Shown here: positions 16,619 through 26,148 of the stretch, piece by piece | Position numbering within the stretch: the stretch's first letter is position 1 | Layout of the letters: each line of letters opens with the position of its first letter | Assembly (NCBI GenBank): GCA_020720115.1 | Contig: DYPD01000006.1 | Location: forward strand, 16,516-58,805 | Length of the DNA: 42,290 bases | Source of the DNA: Thiomargarita sp. | GTDB taxonomy: Bacteria; Pseudomonadota; Gammaproteobacteria; Beggiatoales; Beggiatoaceae | Direction: 5' to 3' | Translations under genes and position numbers: made by a program | Notes under the pieces: model-generated | The model's input: the letters and a program-made list of their open reading frames with translations, nothing else | Databases searched by the model: none | What the model was told of the DNA's origin: nothing

Positions 16619-17365
16619 TTAGCTCCTGCAATAATGCGTATGTGTCGTAAGCTGCACGCCATCCCAGGCTATCATGCGCCAACCAGGGCTAATATGTTCT
16701 AGGCTGAATTTTTCCCCGCTCGTGCCCAATTGCATCATGGTGGAAGGCGTGAGATAAACCTGCTTACCATCGCGGCTAAGGTTCCGGTCAGTGTGATAAT
16801 GTCCGCAAAAAATATGCTGAATGTTGGGGATGTCTTGCAACACTGCCCAGACTGCTTCGCGGTTATGCAAATAATAGTGGTTGTCCATATAGTCACAGCC
16901 ACAATGCAGCGGCGGATGGTGCATAAACAGCAGGCAATTTTCCTGATACTGTACACAGGTTTCGCGTAGCCAGTGCATTTGCGCTTCACTGAGATTGTTG
17001 TCGCCCGTGTCTAAAAACAACAACGGGTGCTGCTCAAGCGAATACGCAAAACAATACACGCCTGGCACAGCACTCGGCACAGGTAGATTCAAATGCTGCT
17101 GCATGACCTCCAGGCGATCATGATTGCCAACCATATAGAGCACAGGCACAGGAAAATCTTGCACATTTTCCTGTATCCACTGATAAGCCCCCGCTTCGCC
17201 GTCATGCGCTGCCAAATCACCAGACAGCACCAGCAAATCCAGCGTTTCTGTGCGCAATTTGTTCAATACACAAAGCAACTGCTTGCGCACATCTACACCG
17301 CGTACCGGTGCCCCATCAGGACTAATATGAACATCTGAAACTTGGGCGATACGAATAGGTTTCAT
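16619..17365 (-). CDS. cpdA: CpdA-like 3',5'-cyclic AMP phosphodiesterase
   Basis: The 248-residue class III metallophosphodiesterase has the full di-metal signature: D11-x-H13 in QVSDVH, GD (49-50), GNHD (80-83), the HHPP segment and GHYH in the C-terminal half. Family members hydrolyse cAMP to AMP in the cytoplasm. The adjacent yqiA-like gene, 3 bp downstream, is the arrangement known for cpdA. It may control levels of the ligand for cNMP-binding proteins such as the 979-residue membrane protein at 9.5-12.4 kb (inference). Confidence 0.88.
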   Translation of the reverse strand: MKPIRIAQVSDVHISPDGAPVRGVDVRKQLLCVLNKLRTETLDLLVLSGDLAAHDGEAGAYQWIQENVQDFPVPVLYMVGNHDRLEVMQQHLNLPVPSAVPGVYCFAYSLEQHPLLFLDTGDNNLSEAQMHWLRETCVQYQENCLLFMHHPPLHCGCDYMDNHYYLHNREAVWAVLQDIPNIQHIFCGHYHTDRNLSRDGKQVYLTPSTMMQLGTSGEKFSLEHISPGWRMIAWDGVQLTTHTHYCRS

Positions 17366-17522
17366 AAAAATTTATCCAGTTTTAAATTCTTAGCAGCACT
17401 CTTAAGGCAGCCTATGTTTGCCAAATGACGGGCTAAATATCGCTGATTTGCTAAGAATTGGCAACTGTCACAGGAGCATTGCAATGCTATTGTAAAAATG
17501 CCGCATTGCAATGTCTTTTACA

Positions 17523-18824
17523 TTACAACCGCTGTGCTACTGGTACATAATCACGTTGTGCTGCGCCTATATACAATTGACGCGGACGTCCAATTTTCAT
17601 GTCCGGGTCTTCTATCATTTCTTTCCACTGAGCAATCCAACCCGCAGTGCGGGCAACAGCAAAGAGCACGGTAAACATCTTCGTTGGAATACCCAAAGCA
17701 CTGAGAATGATGCCAGAATAAAAATCTACATTAGGATAGAGTTTGCGTTCAATGAAATATTCATCTTCTAATGCGATACGTTCCAGTTCCATAGCGATTT
17801 CAAACATCGGCTGTTGTTCACCACTGGCGTCTAATTCCCCCAACAATTGGTGGCAAGCGGTGCGAATAATGGTAGCGCGTGGGTCGAAATTTTTATAAAC
17901 CCGATGCCCAAAGCCCATCAAGCGCGTAGGATTGTTTTTGTCCTTCACTAATTCGATATATGCCGGAATATTTTTCACGTCGCCAATTTCTTGCAACATG
18001 TTGATAACGGCTTCGTTCGCGCCACCGTGCGCAGGTCCCCACAGGGTAGCGATGCCCGCTGCAACACAGGCATAAGGATTAGCTTGCGAACTCCCCGCCA
18101 GGCGCACGGTAGAAGTGCTGGCATTTTGCTCATGATCAGCGTGCAAAATCAGCATAATTTCGAGTGCTTTCACTGCCGTTGGGTTCATTGGCATTTCCCG
18201 ATTTGGCAAGTAAAACATCATGTTAAAAAAGTTTTCTACATAACCCAAATTGTGCTGAGGGTACACATAAGGGCGTCCTAACAAATAGCGGAAACTTTTC
18301 GCGGCAATAGTCGGCATTTTACCGATCAAGCGAATAGCGCACATATCTCGGTGTGCCGGATTATAAATATCCATTTCTTCGTGATAATAGCTTGACATAC
18401 CTGCAACGACCCCAGCCAGCATCGCCATTGGGTGCGCATTGTGTTGAAAACCATTGAAAAAACTCAGCAAGCCTTCGTGTAGTATAGATAAACGCCGAAT
18501 ACTAAAGGTAAAAGTATCCATTTGTTGCTGCGTGGGAAGTTCACCGTTGAGCAACAGATAGCACACTTCCAGATAAGAACTTTTCTCCGCCAATTGCTCA
18601 ATTGGATAGCCTCGGTGCAATAAGATACCCCGATCACCGTCAATAAAAGTAATGGCGCTTTTACAACTGGCAGTAGTAACAAACGCCGGATCAAAGGTAA
18701 ACATCCCCAGTTCTTTGCTCAACGCACGAGTATCTATCACTGGCTCACCATGCGTACCTTCCATGATTGGGCACTCAATGCTTTTACCCGTTGAATTATC
18801 AGTAATTGTGACGGTTTTATTCAT
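17523..18824 (-). CDS. gltA: Citrate synthase
   Basis: From the ATG at 18824, preceded by AGGGGG at good spacing, the protein is 433 residues, close to the 427 of the E. coli enzyme. It has the hexameric type II pattern: an N-terminal beta domain ([33 protein letters not shown]), the first active-site His in [11 protein letters not shown], the second in [15 protein letters not shown], and the Asp in [10 protein letters not shown]. It condenses acetyl-CoA and oxaloacetate at the entry of the TCA cycle. The frame extends 34 codons upstream, but those residues are not family-like. It stands as a single gene with a 5' leader. Confidence 0.95.
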   Translation of the reverse strand: MNKTVTITDNSTGKSIECPIMEGTHGEPVIDTRALSKELGMFTFDPAFVTTASCKSAITFIDGDRGILLHRGYPIEQLAEKSSYLEVCYLLLNGELPTQQQMDTFTFSIRRLSILHEGLLSFFNGFQHNAHPMAMLAGVVAGMSSYYHEEMDIYNPAHRDMCAIRLIGKMPTIAAKSFRYLLGRPYVYPQHNLGYVENFFNMMFYLPNREMPMNPTAVKALEIMLILHADHEQNASTSTVRLAGSSQANPYACVAAGIATLWGPAHGGANEAVINMLQEIGDVKNIPAYIELVKDKNNPTRLMGFGHRVYKNFDPRATIIRTACHQLLGELDASGEQQPMFEIAMELERIALEDEYFIERKLYPNVDFYSGIILSALGIPTKMFTVLFAVARTAGWIAQWKEMIEDPDMKIGRPRQLYIGAAQRDYVPVAQRL

Positions 18825-18848
18825 ACTACCCCCTTTCAGGTCTTTTAG

Positions 18849-18875
18849 AAAAAACGCGGCTGCGCAGTCACAGCC
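18849..18875 (-). promoter_or_regulatory. Possible leader hairpin/attenuator before citrate synthase
   Basis: Read on the minus strand, the gltA leader has GGCTG...CAGCC with an internal self-complementary CTGCGCAG, followed by GCG and six T, about 25-50 bases before the ATG. This resembles a short intrinsic terminator within the leader. The stem is only 5 bp, so the call is tentative. Confidence 0.25.
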
Positions 18876-19013
18876 CAGAGGCTTTTTTTGAGAAAACCTA
18901 TGCTTAAAGAAAGAAACTATAGACAAACTCTATAATGCAATGCAACAAAAGAATGCTGTTGGGCACAGCATTATTGTTAATACTCAGGCGTGCCAGACGA
19001 CAATACTGATGGC

Positions 19014-19628
19014 TTAACGAGACGGATACAGGCGCATTGCTAATGGCGGATAGCGTACAGCCAGCAGCACGCTGAGCCATACGGCATAGAGGAAGGGTTC
19101 AGAAATATCCAATTTCATTTTCCACCAAAAATGAATCACAGCAGCAATAGCGACTAAGTACACCAATTGATGCACCTCCTGCCACCGCCGCCCGCCCAGA
19201 CGCTTTAGCATGTACTGATTAGAAGTCAGCGCCAGCGGCAGCATGAACAGCATAGCGCCAAGTCCCACACTAATATAGGGTCGTTTCAAAATGTCTGCGA
19301 AGATTGCCTGCCAATCAAAAAAGTGCTCAAACACCAACCACAGGCTCACATGCGCCAGCGCATAAAAAAACGCAGACAAGCCCAACAAACGGCGTAATTT
19401 CAGCAGCCCATGCCAGCCGCTCAAGCGGCGCAACGGCGTAACACAGAGTGTCAGCAACAACAGGCGCAACGCCCAGTCGCCCGTTCCGTGCAGCAAAGCC
19501 TCCAAAGGATTCGCGCCTAAATTATCGCTAAATGCCTGCCACAAAAGCCAAACTGCTGGCAACAGGCACAACACAAACAACAGCGGCTTCACCACTTTTT
19601 GCGTCATTTCAGGACTAGGGACTCTCAT
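19014..19628 (-). CDS. msrQ: MsrQ-like heme-binding membrane subunit (protein-methionine-sulfoxide reductase)
   Basis: The 204-residue protein has about six membrane helices and MsrQ/YedZ hallmarks: LCVTPLRRLSGW, LRRLLGLSAFFYALAHVSLWL, an RPYISVG segment, LALTSNQYMLKRLGGRRWQEVHQLVYL and IHFWW. The His residues in ALAHVS, VHQLVY and VIHFWW are expected heme ligands. MsrQ passes electrons from the quinone pool or flavin to periplasmic MsrP, which repairs oxidised methionine. msrP normally lies directly upstream, but here that place is taken by a small Cys-rich gene whose stop overlaps the msrQ start. Confidence 0.88.
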   Translation of the reverse strand: MRVPSPEMTQKVVKPLLFVLCLLPAVWLLWQAFSDNLGANPLEALLHGTGDWALRLLLLTLCVTPLRRLSGWHGLLKLRRLLGLSAFFYALAHVSLWLVFEHFFDWQAIFADILKRPYISVGLGAMLFMLPLALTSNQYMLKRLGGRRWQEVHQLVYLVAIAAVIHFWWKMKLDISEPFLYAVWLSVLLAVRYPPLAMRLYPSR

Positions 19629-19825
19629 AACTGCTCCTCAACTATATGTCTGGGCGCAACATTTTTAGGTTTACCACAAATACAAGTGGTTAAGCGCATT
19701 CCACAGGTACAGAGATTTTCCGCATGACGGCGTGTTGCACAGTGCAACCAAGATTTACAGGGAATTTGGCATTTTGCCGCGCATTCACCTGGGCGCGGCG
19801 GCGTGGCTACAAAAGTATTCTGCAT
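19625..19825 (-). CDS. Small cysteine-rich protein upstream of and overlapping msrQ
   Basis: The 66-residue open frame has eight Cys (15, 19, 23, 29, 39, 41, 48, 50) spaced C-x3-C-x3-C-x5-C-x9-C-x-C-x6-C-x-C. The second half reads NLCTCGMRLTTCICGKP. No signal peptide is visible. The density and pairing of Cys suggest metal binding, such as zinc or a metallothionein-like site. The last codon and stop overlap the msrQ ATG by 4 bp (ATGA), a sign of translational coupling, but the ribosome site before its own ATG is weak. I do not recognise the family. Confidence 0.6.
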   Translation of the reverse strand: MQNTFVATPPRPGECAAKCQIPCKSWLHCATRRHAENLCTCGMRLTTCICGKPKNVAPRHIVEEQL

Positions 19826-19968
19826 AAGATTTAACCCATTGAATAAAAATGAAAAATAGAAAAATACGGGAAACTACCTGATGCTGGCAACGTCACAGGC
19901 TTTTCATACAATTGCTTTATAATCAGCCAACTAGGGCGTTGCGTGGTCAACACACAAATTTTCTGTGT

Positions 19969-19998
19969 AAGACAGCAAAAAGGTTTTGGGATTATAAT
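19969..19998 (+). promoter_or_regulatory. Possible sigma-70 promoter for cytochrome c peroxidase
   Basis: A perfect TATAAT at 19993-19998 is preceded at 18 bp by AAGACA (19969-19974), a weak match to TTGACA. It lies about 100 bp before the peroxidase ATG. No clear FNR or OxyR site was seen. Confidence 0.35.
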
Positions 19999-20096
19999 GA
20001 AGTTACATTTTTTTATGCACCCAACCAGATCGTACTGGCGCACGCACTTTATATAGGGAATTTTGTTTAATCTAACAACTCTTAAGGAGAAGCCGT

Positions 20097-21146
20097 ATGA
20101 TTTTTCGTAAAAGCCTATTAGCCAGCAGTTTAATGGCAGTTTGTTTGTCTGCCGCAGCACAATGGGAAACCCTGCCTGATGCAGCGCCTTCCCCCGAAAA
20201 CAACCCCATGAGCGAAGCCAAGGTAGAGTTAGGCAAAGCCTTATTCATGGACCCTCGGTTTTCTAAAGACGGCAATATTTCTTGCAATTCTTGCCACAAT
20301 ATCATGGCAGGTGGCGATGATAACCGCCCTAATTCTATTGGTTTTCATGATCAACGCGGCGGACGCGGTGCGCCTACCGTGTGGAATGCCGCCTTCCAAT
20401 CTGTACAATTTTGGGACGGGCGCGCCGCAACCCTAGAAGACCAAGCCAAAGGACCGGTCGCCAATCCCATTGAAATGGGCATGGAAAGCGTAGATGCCGC
20501 CATGTTGCGCGTCAAAGCCATTCCTGGTTATGCGCAACTATTCAAATTAGCCTTCCCAGATGACAAAGAAGCCATGATGGTGGATAACGCCGCTAAAGCG
20601 GTAGGCGCTTTTGAACGCACGCTGATCACGCCCAACTCTCCCTATGACAAATATGTCAAAGGCGATAAAGCTGCCCTGACCGAACAACAAGTCAAAGGCA
20701 TGAATACTTTTTCTGAACTGGGCTGCACCGCCTGTCACAGCGGCGTAAATTTTAGTGGTCCGAAAATGGAAATTGGGCAAGGTTTCTTCATGAAATTCCC
20801 CACTTTCCCTGATACTGAATATGATAAAAAATACCAGTTCAGCAAAGACTTAGGACGCTATGAAGTGAGCAAAAACGATGCGGATAAAAATATGTTCCGC
20901 GTGCCTACGTTGCGCAACATCGCACTCACTGCACCCTATTTTCACAATGGTGCAGTAGCGACTCTGCAAGAAGCCATCAAAGTCATGGCAAAAACCCAGT
21001 TAAACAAAGACCTCACTGATGAGCAAGTGGCTGATTTAGAAGCCTTTTTGAATGCGCTGACAGGTGAGTTCCCGACCATCACCATGCCGCGTTTGCCTGC
21101 AACACCTGGCTTTAGCGTGATTGGTATAGAAGGGGCTGGTAAGTAA
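20097..21146 (+). CDS. Di-heme cytochrome c peroxidase
   Basis: The 349-residue periplasmic protein has a signal peptide (1 to about 21, ending SAAA) and two c-type heme sites, CNSCH (63-67) and CTACH (210-214), the spacing expected for bacterial CcpA/MauG-type di-heme peroxidases. Other family landmarks are LGKALFMDPRFS, the GRGAPTVWNAAF segment, FWDGRA, and FRVPTLRNIALTAPYFHNG. It reduces hydrogen peroxide using electrons from small cytochromes or cupredoxins. AAGGAGA stands 6-7 bp before the ATG. It is monocistronic and ends at a convergent terminator. Confidence 0.93.
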   Translation: MIFRKSLLASSLMAVCLSAAAQWETLPDAAPSPENNPMSEAKVELGKALFMDPRFSKDGNISCNSCHNIMAGGDDNRPNSIGFHDQRGGRGAPTVWNAAFQSVQFWDGRAATLEDQAKGPVANPIEMGMESVDAAMLRVKAIPGYAQLFKLAFPDDKEAMMVDNAAKAVGAFERTLITPNSPYDKYVKGDKAALTEQQVKGMNTFSELGCTACHSGVNFSGPKMEIGQGFFMKFPTFPDTEYDKKYQFSKDLGRYEVSKNDADKNMFRVPTLRNIALTAPYFHNGAVATLQEAIKVMAKTQLNKDLTDEQVADLEAFLNALTGEFPTITMPRLPATPGFSVIGIEGAGK

Positions 21147-21161
21147 GTTCGTTGCATTGAG

Positions 21162-21191
21162 CACTGGCAACTTTCTATAAAGTTGCCAGTG
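21162..21191. terminator. Hairpin terminator between convergent genes
   Basis: The 12-bp arms CACTGGCAACTT (21162-21173) and AAGTTGCCAGTG (21180-21191) are perfect, with a 6-base loop. They sit between the peroxidase gene and the convergent binding-protein gene. The following T content is low. Confidence 0.65.
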
Positions 21192-21195
21192 TATT

Positions 21196-22152
21196 CTATC
21201 GGTTTTCTAAGGGCACACCCGCTCCCAGCGTTTTACTTAATTGAATACCCAAACGATCTGCCAAACGCTGATTAAGGATTAAACGATGGAGTTTGTTTTT
21301 AGTCATAGGAATACTGTCTGGTATTGCACCAGCAAGAATATCTAATGCCGCACGCGCCGCCCAAATGCCCTGTTCTTTGGGTACTTTGACAATTCCAAAC
21401 AGAGCAAATTTAGCAATTTCTTCTTGAGTTGCCGCTGCCGGAATACGGGTATTGTTTAATACCAGTTGTTCTGCTTCTTGTGCATTCCAACCATCAATGC
21501 TGGACAGTTCTGGCATAATCAATAAATCCGTGTTTTGTTGTGCATCCAAAAAATCTGTTTTCCAAGCCTCGAAATTACTCGAAAAATAAGCCTTATGATA
21601 ATGAATGCCCAGCATTTCGGTATGATACAGGTAGCTTTTGCGATCGGTAGTTGAATCAGTACCCAGAAAACCAATTCTATTGCCTTTAGCGTAATCTTTT
21701 AGACGTTCAATCGCACCTAGCTCCAAACCTACTTCAAGCATCCCAGTGGTATTGCGATAAGGTAATCTGTACACAGAAGCATCCCAATTCACCCCACAAA
21801 AGACGAAGGGTAGCTTTGCGTTGCGATAGTATTTCATCAGCACATGTTCGACCGCGTTATCATCTGCAACAATGACTATATCGGGTTGAAAGGCTTCAAT
21901 TTCTGCTTTGGCTTTTAATCCCGCCGCTGCCATAAAGTCCGGGCTATTATTGCGATTGGTATCCATGCGATGAAATTTTAAGTTGATCTTTTCTGGCAAG
22001 AGAATGGCTTTTACACCTTCTTCAATCCCATCACTCCACGCATACCCGGCATGATAAGAATTGATGTGCAACACTTTTTTGCCGGTAAAATCAACTGCCT
22101 GAACCGGCACAATGCAGAACAACAAGAAGATAAATAAGAAGAAGTTTTGCAT
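21196..22152 (-). CDS. Orphan ABC-type periplasmic substrate-binding protein (ABC_sub_bind type)
   Basis: The 318-residue protein has a signal peptide (1 to about 19, ending VQA) and then a two-lobed periplasmic binding fold: KKVLHINSYHAGYAWSDGI at the start, FQPDIVIVADDNAVEHVL, LPFVFCGVNWD and FGIVKVPKEQGIWAARAALDILAG. This is the PF04392-like family of lone binding proteins, often found beside sensor kinases or transporters. No permease, ATPase or sensor gene adjoins it here. The ligand is unknown. Confidence 0.8.
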   Translation of the reverse strand: MQNFFLFIFLLFCIVPVQAVDFTGKKVLHINSYHAGYAWSDGIEEGVKAILLPEKINLKFHRMDTNRNNSPDFMAAAGLKAKAEIEAFQPDIVIVADDNAVEHVLMKYYRNAKLPFVFCGVNWDASVYRLPYRNTTGMLEVGLELGAIERLKDYAKGNRIGFLGTDSTTDRKSYLYHTEMLGIHYHKAYFSSNFEAWKTDFLDAQQNTDLLIMPELSSIDGWNAQEAEQLVLNNTRIPAAATQEEIAKFALFGIVKVPKEQGIWAARAALDILAGAIPDSIPMTKNKLHRLILNQRLADRLGIQLSKTLGAGVPLENR

Positions 22153-22381
22153 ATTTAATCCTAAACAATATCCACTTAATGGGTAGATTTAGTGCTTTAA
22201 CGGCTATCCTCATAAAGAGGGCGTCTGGTTGTGATTCTGTTCTAAAACTATGCTAAGAAAACCGTCAATCCCTTACTTCATAAATCAATGTGCTATACAA
22301 CTGATTCTCTGTTCCCATAGAACATTTGGATTTTGCAGGGTATAATCAAATATCAATCAGCTTTTTATTGGAGGGATATTC

Positions 22382-23719
22382 ATGAAATACAGATCGCGTA
22401 TTCTGCTGGTTTGCCTAGGTTGGCTGTTGTTTAGTGCGGCGTGGGCAAACAGCGTTTGGGTATTTGATATTAACGGTGCTATAGGTCCGGCAACGGCGGA
22501 TTTTATTGTACGCGGTTTAGAAGACGCGCAACAACAGGGCGAGGTTAAATTGGTGGTGTTGCGCATGGATACCCCTGGCGGCTTGGATGCTTCCATGCGC
22601 GACATTATAAAGGCGATTATCGCTTCGTCTGTGCCAGTGGCGACCTATGTTGCGCCTTCTGGCGCACGCGCTGCAAGTGCGGGCACTTACATCTTGTATG
22701 CCAGTCATGTGGCGGCTATGTCTCCAGGGACGAATTTGGGCGCTGCAACGCCGGTGCAAATTGGCGGTATTGGCGGTGACAATGCGGCGGATGAAAAAGA
22801 CAGTAAAACGGCGGAAGCCGACGCGCATGGCGATAGTATGCAGAAAAAAATGGTCAATGACGCGCAAGCCTATTTGCGCTCTTTGGCGCAATTGCGTGGG
22901 CGCAATGTGGCGTGGGCGGAGCTTGCAGTGCGCGAAGCAGCCAGCCTGTCTGCCAGCGAAGCTTTAGATAAACAAGTGATTGATTTAGTTGCAAATGATT
23001 TGGATGACTTATTGCAAAAAGTGCAGGGACGCGAACTGGAAGTGCAGGGCGCAAAAATCACTTTAGATACCCGCAATGCGCACCTTGAGCTGCAAGAACA
23101 AGACTGGCACAGTCAATTGCTGTCTATCATTACCGATCCCAATATCGCCTATTTGCTCTTGCTGTTAGGCATTTACGGGCTGTTTTTTGAATTGTATAAC
23201 CCAGGCGTGGTGTTGCCTGGCGTGTTGGGCGGGATTGCGCTCTTGCTTGCCTTGTTTGCTTTTCAAGTGCTGCCGGTGAATTATGCGGGTTTAGGCTTGA
23301 TTTTACTCGGTATTATTTTCATGGCGGCAGAAGCCTGGATGCCCGGTTTTGGCGTGCTGGGCATCGGTGGCATAGTCGCTTTTATTATTGGCTCGGTGAT
23401 TTTGATGGACACCGACAATCCGGCATTTCAGGTGTCTTACAGTTTAATCGGCATTTTCGCGCTCGCCAGCGCCGCCCTGTTTATCTGGGTCATCAGCACC
23501 CTCGTGGGGCTGCGCGAAAAACCCGCCATTACCGGCAAAGAGCAAATGCTGGGCGAAACCGGCGAATGCTTGGCGGCGGACAAGGGCGTGTTGAGCGTGT
23601 TTGTGCATAGTGAAACCTGGAGCGCACACAGCGACGTTCCTATCCATCCAGGGCGGCGCGTCAAGGTCGTGGCGATGGACGGCTTAAAATTGCGCGTCGA
23701 GCCGCTCCAACCCGATTAA
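22382..23719 (+). CDS. nfeD: NfeD-type membrane-bound ClpP-class serine protease
   Basis: The 445-residue long-form NfeD has a signal peptide (1-22), a ClpP-like protease domain with VLRMDTPGGLDASMRDI (59-75), the catalytic Ser in SGARAASAGTYI (Ser99) and a likely catalytic Lys in QKKMVNDA (Lys155/156). Four or so membrane helices (about 255-380) and a C-terminal OB-fold-like domain (ITGKEQMLGETGECL to VEPL) follow. Relatives cleave stomatin-type membrane proteins. The usual stomatin partner is not in the window. A GGAGG-like ribosome site lies 5-7 bp before the ATG. The stop is only 5 bp before hypF. Confidence 0.9.
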   Translation: MKYRSRILLVCLGWLLFSAAWANSVWVFDINGAIGPATADFIVRGLEDAQQQGEVKLVVLRMDTPGGLDASMRDIIKAIIASSVPVATYVAPSGARAASAGTYILYASHVAAMSPGTNLGAATPVQIGGIGGDNAADEKDSKTAEADAHGDSMQKKMVNDAQAYLRSLAQLRGRNVAWAELAVREAASLSASEALDKQVIDLVANDLDDLLQKVQGRELEVQGAKITLDTRNAHLELQEQDWHSQLLSIITDPNIAYLLLLLGIYGLFFELYNPGVVLPGVLGGIALLLALFAFQVLPVNYAGLGLILLGIIFMAAEAWMPGFGVLGIGGIVAFIIGSVILMDTDNPAFQVSYSLIGIFALASAALFIWVISTLVGLREKPAITGKEQMLGETGECLAADKGVLSVFVHSETWSAHSDVPIHPGRRVKVVAMDGLKLRVEPLQPD

Positions 23720-23724
23720 CCGCT

Positions 23725-26010
23725 TTGGCAAATCCTCAATTAGAACTGCATTGGCGAGTAACAGGACAGGTGCAAGGGGTGGGTTTCCGCCCCTTTGTTT
23801 ACCGTCTAGCGCAAGAATTTGCCCTGTGCGGTTGGGTGCAAAATCACAGCGGGCAAGTGGAAATTTTAGCCCAAGGTGAAGCGGCTGCGTTGCTGGCGTT
23901 TGAACAAGCTCTGTGCGCCCAAGCGCCGCCGCTGGCAAAGCCACATTTGGAGCGATTGAGCACCTTGCAGCCAGTGATAGCCGCTGCGACCGCTTTTCAG
24001 ATTCGCCACAGCCTTGCCTCACTTGTCGCGCAAGTGCATGTACCGCCTGATTATTTTGTCTGTGATGACTGTCTGCGCGAATTGTACGCCCCGCAAGATC
24101 GGCGCTACCGCTATCCTTTCATCAACTGCACCCAATGCGGACCCCGTTATACCTTCATACAGCGCCTACCTTATGACCGTCCACACACCAGCATGGCGGC
24201 TTTTCCGCTGTGTTTGGCGTGCGAACGCGAATACCTTGATCCCGCCAACCGCCGTTTTCATGCACAACCCATCGCTTGTCCTGAGTGCGGTCCGCAATTG
24301 GAATGGCACGACCTGTCCGTGTCACCCGCCGCGCCTGTGCTGGGTGAGCAGGCGCTACAAAGCGCTGCCCGAGCCTTGCAAGCGGGCGCTATCGTCGCGG
24401 TCAAAGGCATTGGCGGCTACCATCTGCTGTGCGACGCCCGCAACGACGACGCTGTGCAGCAGTTGCGGACGCGCAAATCACGCCCGCACAAACCCCTGGC
24501 AGTCCTGTTTCCAGCCCCGATCACCGACACCTTAGCCGCAGTGCGCCAGCAGGTTGAACTCGACGCACAAGCCGCCGCTGTTCTGCAAAGTCCCATGCGC
24601 CCTATCCTGTTGTTGCGCAAAAGCCCTGGCTACACCCTAGCGCCGCACATTGCGCCACATTTGCAAGAAATCGGCGTATTCCTCCCCTACAGCCCGCTGC
24701 ACCATCTGTTGCTCAACGACTTTGCCGCGCCCTTAGTCGCAACTTCCGCCAACCTCAGCGGCGAACCCATGTTCACCGAAGCACAGCAAGTAGAAACCAA
24801 GCTGGCGCATGTAACCCCCTATTTTTTGCACCACAATCGCCCGATACTGCGCCCCGCTGACGATCCCGTGTTCCGCATCATTGCCGGCAAGCCGCGACCG
24901 CTCCGTTTAGGACGCGGTTGTGCGCCTTTAGAATGGCAAGGCTTATTGCCCGCCGTGCAGTCCCCGCTGTTAGCCACCGGAGCGCAACAAAAAAACACCC
25001 TGGCACTGGCATGGGGCGAGCGCCTGGTGCTATCGCCACCTATTGGCAGCCTTGACAGCCTACGCAGTTACCAGGTTTTTCAACAGGTTGCGCAAGATTT
25101 ATCCAGCCTATACCAAACCACCGCACAACAACTCGCCTGCGACGCGCACCCCGGCTATGCAACTCGGCGCTGGGCGCGGCAATCCGGTTTGCCCACCCAC
25201 AACATCTGGCATCACCACGCTCACGCCTCGGCGCTCTATGGCGAATACCGCGGCACAGGCGATTGGCTCGTCTTTACCTGGGACGGCGTAGGACTGGGCG
25301 CAGACGGCACACTCTGGGGCGGCGAAACCTTTTTCGGCGCCCCCGGACGCTGGCAACGGGTCGCACACCTGCGCCCCTTTCGCCCGCCAGGTGGCGATAA
25401 AGCCGGACGCCAACCCTGGCGCAGCGCCCTGGCAGTCTGTTGGGAAGTCGGGTTAGAAGTGCCACCTTGGATACAAACACAAGGCGACATGGCACTGCTT
25501 CACGCCGCTTGGCAGCAAAATCTCAACTGCCCACCGACCAGCGCCGCCGGACGCCTGTTTGACGCCGCTGCCAGCCTGTGCGGACTCTTACAAAATGCGA
25601 GTTTCGAGGGACAAGCGCCCATGTATTTGGAAGCCCGGTGCGACCAGCCCTTAGCAAAGGCAAGCATAGCAATACCTTGGCAAAAAAACGCCCAAGGGCT
25701 GTGGGAAGCACAATGGCAAGACTTAATCGCAGCACTGCTAACACCAAGCCAATCCGCCGCACAAAAAGCGGCGCTATTTCATCAAAGTCTGGCACAGGCA
25801 ATATTGAAGTTGAGCCAGCAACTACAGGCTCATTACGCATTCAGCGCGGTGGGTTTATGCGGCGGCGTATTTCAAAATCGCTTATTGAGCGAACGCGCCC
25901 TAGAATTACTACAACAGGCGGGTTTTACCGCTTATCTTCCTGAACAACTGCCCGCCAACGATGCAGCAATCAGCTTCGGGCAGGTAGTGGAAGTCGCAGC
26001 GCAAATCTAA
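23725..26010 (+). CDS. hypF: HypF carbamoyltransferase for [NiFe]-hydrogenase maturation
   Basis: The 761-residue protein has every HypF domain: acylphosphatase (VQGVGFRPFVYRL, 16-28), two zinc-finger-like CxxC pairs (C113/C116 with C135/C138, and C163/C166 with C185/C188), a YrdC-like domain (AIVAVKGIGGYHLLCDA to ATSANLSGEP), and the C-terminal Kae1-like domain (HPGYATRRWA, HHHAHA, WDGVGLG, GLCGGVFQN). It activates carbamoyl phosphate and passes the carbamoyl group to HypE for the cyanide ligands of [NiFe] hydrogenases. Translation appears to start at TTG 23725, 5 bp after nfeD; no other in-frame start precedes the acylphosphatase motif. No other hyp or hydrogenase gene is present here. Confidence 0.93.
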   Translation: MANPQLELHWRVTGQVQGVGFRPFVYRLAQEFALCGWVQNHSGQVEILAQGEAAALLAFEQALCAQAPPLAKPHLERLSTLQPVIAAATAFQIRHSLASLVAQVHVPPDYFVCDDCLRELYAPQDRRYRYPFINCTQCGPRYTFIQRLPYDRPHTSMAAFPLCLACEREYLDPANRRFHAQPIACPECGPQLEWHDLSVSPAAPVLGEQALQSAARALQAGAIVAVKGIGGYHLLCDARNDDAVQQLRTRKSRPHKPLAVLFPAPITDTLAAVRQQVELDAQAAAVLQSPMRPILLLRKSPGYTLAPHIAPHLQEIGVFLPYSPLHHLLLNDFAAPLVATSANLSGEPMFTEAQQVETKLAHVTPYFLHHNRPILRPADDPVFRIIAGKPRPLRLGRGCAPLEWQGLLPAVQSPLLATGAQQKNTLALAWGERLVLSPPIGSLDSLRSYQVFQQVAQDLSSLYQTTAQQLACDAHPGYATRRWARQSGLPTHNIWHHHAHASALYGEYRGTGDWLVFTWDGVGLGADGTLWGGETFFGAPGRWQRVAHLRPFRPPGGDKAGRQPWRSALAVCWEVGLEVPPWIQTQGDMALLHAAWQQNLNCPPTSAAGRLFDAAASLCGLLQNASFEGQAPMYLEARCDQPLAKASIAIPWQKNAQGLWEAQWQDLIAALLTPSQSAAQKAALFHQSLAQAILKLSQQLQAHYAFSAVGLCGGVFQNRLLSERALELLQQAGFTAYLPEQLPANDAAISFGQVVEVAAQI

Positions 26011-26148
26011 AAAATTTTGTTTAGGTAGGGATGGCTTTACAATGTAAACACCTGTGAATCATCTGAATCATGATGTTATTGCGCTATCTTAGATTTTGGA
26101 GGATAAAAACAGTTGCAATTCAACCACTACCTAAATTCACATAGACTC

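Noticed and set aside
25982-26135. Short inverted repeats (AGGTAGTGG/CCACTACCT and TTTAGGTAG/CTACCTAAA) around the end of hypF and of the restriction gene
   Set aside because: The arms are only 9 bp and one is inside hypF coding sequence; without a second copy or target duplication they do not support an attachment site.
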